Of a DNA stretch of 52,115 nt, positions 49,743 through 52,115 are shown in pieces. Position 1 is the first letter of the stretch. Each line of letters opens with the position of its first letter. The stretch comes from a bacterium (GTDB taxonomy: Bacteria > Bacillota > Bacilli > Lactobacillales > Streptococcaceae), in NCBI GenBank assembly GCA_905221085.1, contig CAJNBT010000010.1:1-52115 (forward strand), in the 5' to 3' direction. Made by a program: the position numbers and the translations under genes. The notes under the pieces are model-generated. The model searched no databases, was not told the origin of the DNA, and saw only the letters and a program-made list of their open reading frames with translations.

Positions 49743-49906
49743 TATGACAGCTTTAAAACAATGTATAGTATATTGATACAAGGTGTAAACAAATAGATTA
49801 GAATAGACAAATTAATTTATAGAAATATTTTAAGAGTCATAGTGTCCTGCTCTAGTTTCAAATAGATATATTATGCGCAGTCATCCGGCGACTTCCTGAA
49901 ATGCAA

Positions 49907-49942
49907 AAATCTCCTAGCAGGTTTTCCTGCTAGGAGATTTTC
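49907..49942 (-). terminator. Terminator of the LPXTG adhesin
   Basis: Perfect 16-bp stem (AAAATCTCCTAGCAGG and complement), 4-base loop tttt, followed by T/A-rich sequence. Stretch 49743-49906 upstream of it holds no gene that I can see. Confidence 0.85.
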
Positions 49943-50012
49943 TTGTGAGAGGTACTTGTTCAAGCTTTAAAAATCGGATTTATCATCTGATAATTATCAA
50001 ACAATCTACCAA

Positions 50013-52115
50013 TTAAGCTTCTTCGTCTTCTTTACGACGACGGCCTGCAAGACCAAGACCAAGTAATGCACTTGCGGCAGCTGCTACCATAGCTACAGTA
50101 GAATCTGCTGTACCTGTATTTGGCAACTCTTTAGCTGCTTTACGCGCATTTGCTTGTGCTGATGCTGTTTGACCAGCGTTAGCTGGTGTTTGAGCATCTT
50201 GATCATTAGCTGGCATTGCATGATCAGTTGCTGAAACAACTTTCGCCATGAAGTCTTCGATACGTTTAACCATTGCATCCACTTCTGCTTGAGTTGCGTC
50301 TGCATTGGCAAATACTTTCTTAGCATCTGCTGATAATGCATTCGCTTCTTTTACAGTTTCTGCATCAAGCTTAGCTGATTCTTTAATGATTAATTCATCT
50401 AATTGACGAATAGCACCTTCTAACTTCGCTTTATCCACTTTTGCATCAGTGTTAGTAGCTCCATTATTGCCAGAAGTTCCGTTACCGTTACCACTGTTAT
50501 TGCCGCCACCATTTGATGGTACATATGGACGTTGTTTAAAGATATCTTCAGCTGACTTAGTTAAGTCTGTTGCTGGAATCACTGCTGTGTTTCCTGCTGG
50601 CGTTGTCACTGTAGCGTTTCCTTTATCGTCTACTACTACAGTTGCACCTGGATTTACAGCTTTAACTTTGTCTTCGATGGCTTTCTTCTCAGCATCTGTA
50701 AGTTTATCTGGGTTCGCTACCACAGTCTTATCAGCTGGTTTAACCACATCGTTACCTGCATTATCTGATGATTTCTTAACTGCATTACCTGATGGAATTA
50801 CGGCTGTTGTACCATCTGGGAAGGTTACCGTTGTTGTGCCATCTTTGCCAACCTTAACATCTGTTACTGTTGGGTTTGATTTCTTAACTGCTTCTGCTAC
50901 CTTAGCTTTTTCTGCTTCAGTCAAGTTGCTTGGATCTACAACTGGTGTTACCGCTGGATCCTTAATTGCATTATCTGATGATTTCTTAACTGCATTACCT
51001 GATGGAATTACGGCTGTTGTACCATCTGGGAAGGTTACCGTTGTTGTGCCATCTTTGCCAACCTTAACATCTGTTACTGTTGGGTTTGATTTCTTAACTT
51101 CGTCGACTACCTTAGCTTTTTCTGCTTCAGTCAAGTTGCTTGGATCTACAACTGGTGTTACCGCTGGATCCTTAACTGCGTTATCTGATGATTTCTTAAC
51201 TGCATTACCTGATGGAATTACGGCTGTTGTACCATCTGGGAAGGTTACCGTTGTTGTGCCATCTTTGCCAACCTTAACATCTGTTACTGTTGGGTTTGAT
51301 TTCTTAACTGCTTCTGCTACCTTAGCTTTTTCTGCTTCAGTCAAGTTGCTTGGATCTACAACTGGTGTTACCGCTGGATCCTTAATTGCGTTATCTGATG
51401 ATTTCTTAACTGTATCACCTGATGGGATAACGGCTGTTGTACCATTTGGGAAGGTTACTGTTGTTGTGCCATCTTTACCAACCTTAACATCTGTTACTGT
51501 TGGGTTTGATTTCTTAACTTCGTCGGCTACCTTAGCTTTTTCTGCTTCAGTCAAGTTACTTGGATCTACAACTGGTGTTACCGCTGGTTTAGCTGGAGCT
51601 TTTGTATCCTTAGTTGCAGTTGCTGGAACACTTGGTTCTGATACATTGCCTGCTGGATCTGTTGCTTTCGCTGTTACGTCTCCTGCTGGAAGCTCTTTCG
51701 TTGGTGTGATGGTAGCTTTTCCGTTTTCGTCTGCTACGCCTTCACCAAGTTTATTACCGTCTTTGTCGAACAACTCAACCTTAGATCCTGGTTCTGCACT
51801 TACTTCAACTGGTGTCTTAGTTCCTGCTTTATCTGTTAGATCTGTCTTAACTTCTGGTTTAGCTGGAGCTTTTGTATCCTTAGTTGCAGTTGCTGGAACA
51901 CTTGGTTCTGATACATTGCCTGCTGGATCTGTTGCTTTCGCTGTTACGTCTCCTGCTGGAAGCTCTTTCGTTGGTGTGATTGTAGCTTTTCCGTTTTCGT
52001 CTGCTACGCCTTCACCAAGTTTATTACCGTCTTTGTCGAACAACTCAACTTTAGATCCTGGTTCTGCTGTCACTTCAACTGGTGTCTTAGTTCCTGCTTT
52101 ATCTGTTAGATCTGT
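50013..52115 (-). CDS. LPXTG-anchored repeat adhesin, 5' part beyond window
   Basis: C-terminal about 700 residues of a surface protein; the frame stays open to the right edge, so no start is visible (an internal GTG at 52073 is not the start). In order: two bacterial Ig-like (Big_6-type) repeats of about 88 residues (EPGSKVELFDKDGNKLGEG, AKATDPAGNVSEP); four 70-residue repeats (NLTEAEKAKV...KVGKDGTTTVTFPDGT); a fifth, divergent copy (ANPDKLTDAEKKAI); a Gly/Asn-rich linker; a FIVAR-like helical domain (LDAETVKEANALSADAKKVFANADATQAEVD); and the sorting signal LPNTG, hydrophobic segment and RRRKEDEEA tail. Sortase A should link it to peptidoglycan. Probably an adhesin; ligand unknown. Confidence 0.93.
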   Translation of the reverse strand, partial: TDLTDKAGTKTPVEVTAEPGSKVELFDKDGNKLGEGVADENGKATITPTKELPAGDVTAKATDPAGNVSEPSVPATATKDTKAPAKPEVKTDLTDKAGTKTPVEVSAEPGSKVELFDKDGNKLGEGVADENGKATITPTKELPAGDVTAKATDPAGNVSEPSVPATATKDTKAPAKPAVTPVVDPSNLTEAEKAKVADEVKKSNPTVTDVKVGKDGTTTVTFPNGTTAVIPSGDTVKKSSDNAIKDPAVTPVVDPSNLTEAEKAKVAEAVKKSNPTVTDVKVGKDGTTTVTFPDGTTAVIPSGNAVKKSSDNAVKDPAVTPVVDPSNLTEAEKAKVVDEVKKSNPTVTDVKVGKDGTTTVTFPDGTTAVIPSGNAVKKSSDNAIKDPAVTPVVDPSNLTEAEKAKVAEAVKKSNPTVTDVKVGKDGTTTVTFPDGTTAVIPSGNAVKKSSDNAGNDVVKPADKTVVANPDKLTDAEKKAIEDKVKAVNPGATVVVDDKGNATVTTPAGNTAVIPATDLTKSAEDIFKQRPYVPSNGGGNNSGNGNGTSGNNGATNTDAKVDKAKLEGAIRQLDELIIKESAKLDAETVKEANALSADAKKVFANADATQAEVDAMVKRIEDFMAKVVSATDHAMPANDQDAQTPANAGQTASAQANARKAAKELPNTGTADSTVAMVAAAASALLGLGLAGRRRKEDEEA
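50745..51590 (-). repeat. Four 210-bp tandem repeats in the LPXTG adhesin
   Basis: Near-identical 210-bp units (anchor sequence at about 50782, 50992, 51202 and 51412) encode 70-residue modules. The few differences include cgtcgactac/cgtcggctac against cttctgctac, and the fourth copy's tgtatcacctg. Copy number should be prone to change by recombination. Confidence 0.92.
51590..52115 (-). repeat. Big_6-type 264-bp tandem repeats
   Basis: Two copies, about 264 bp apart (88 residues), almost identical at DNA level; the second runs to the window edge and more copies may lie outside. Confidence 0.88.

Overview
The window is low-GC Firmicute DNA and almost certainly comes from a mitis-group Streptococcus (S. 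mitis, S. pneumoniae, S. pseudopneumoniae or S. oralis). Four things point there: choline-binding surface proteins, BOX elements whose boxA matches the classical BOX-PCR primer region, the single-locus fabM-fabT-fabH-acpP-fabK...accA type II fatty-acid cluster using FabK, and a gene order that I recall as the pneumococcal core (mevalonate genes, LiaFSR, tig, recD2, lepB, rnhC, mutS2, serS, fab/acc, nusB, efp, gatBAC, prfC). Two large, strain-variable adhesins, one at each edge, and an extra choline-binding peptidase make S. mitis or a close relative my best guess. That is inference; no search was run.

Layout. 1-5400 (minus): a serine-rich-repeat glycoprotein adhesin with an accessory-Sec signal peptide. 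It is cut by the window edge and broken near its end by two one-base deletions. 5401-6312: AT-rich spacer with a decayed BOX, an (AT)n tract and two related hairpins. 6313-7857 (minus): prfC. 7858-8523: a spacer holding a compact candidate type I toxin-antitoxin locus (33-residue hydrophobic peptide against a convergent antisense RNA). 8524-13254 (plus): gatCAB, then efp-asp23-nusB. 13364-23922 (minus): the complete FASII regulon. 24131-27357 (plus): aspartate kinase, a DUF956 protein and a T-box-controlled serS. 27382-30393 (minus): TDT-family transporter, AhpD-like protein and a glycine-riboswitch-controlled AGCS symporter. 30736-34118 (minus): mutS2, cvpA, zapA. 34205-38314 (plus): rnhC, lepB, recD2. 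38468-39751 (minus): trigger factor. 39972-42111 (minus): two choline-binding proteins, one with an NlpC/P60 peptidase domain and one with a C-terminal domain I do not recognise. 42392-44727 (minus): LiaFSR-type envelope-stress system. 44804-48605 (minus): mevalonate operon mvaK1-mvaD-mvaK2-fni. 48727-49692 (minus): a CbpC/CbpJ-like protein. 50013-52115 (minus): the C-terminal part of an LPNTG-anchored repeat adhesin.

How it works together. Much of the core serves the envelope: FASII with its regulator FabT makes acyl chains, the mevalonate genes make isoprenoid precursors for undecaprenyl phosphate, LiaFSR senses envelope stress, LepB processes exports, ZapA serves division, and the choline-binding and LPXTG proteins decorate the wall. 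Control by RNA is unusually visible: a serine T-box, a glycine riboswitch, a convergent antisense RNA, extended -10 promoters, and strong intrinsic terminators separating nearly every operon.

The best candidates for something undescribed are the type I toxin-antitoxin locus (about 8019-8365), the two-gene choline-binding module at 39972-42282 with its unknown domain and minimal leader ORF, and possible switching of the serine-rich adhesin. No tRNA, rRNA, CRISPR array, intact insertion sequence or prophage was seen.
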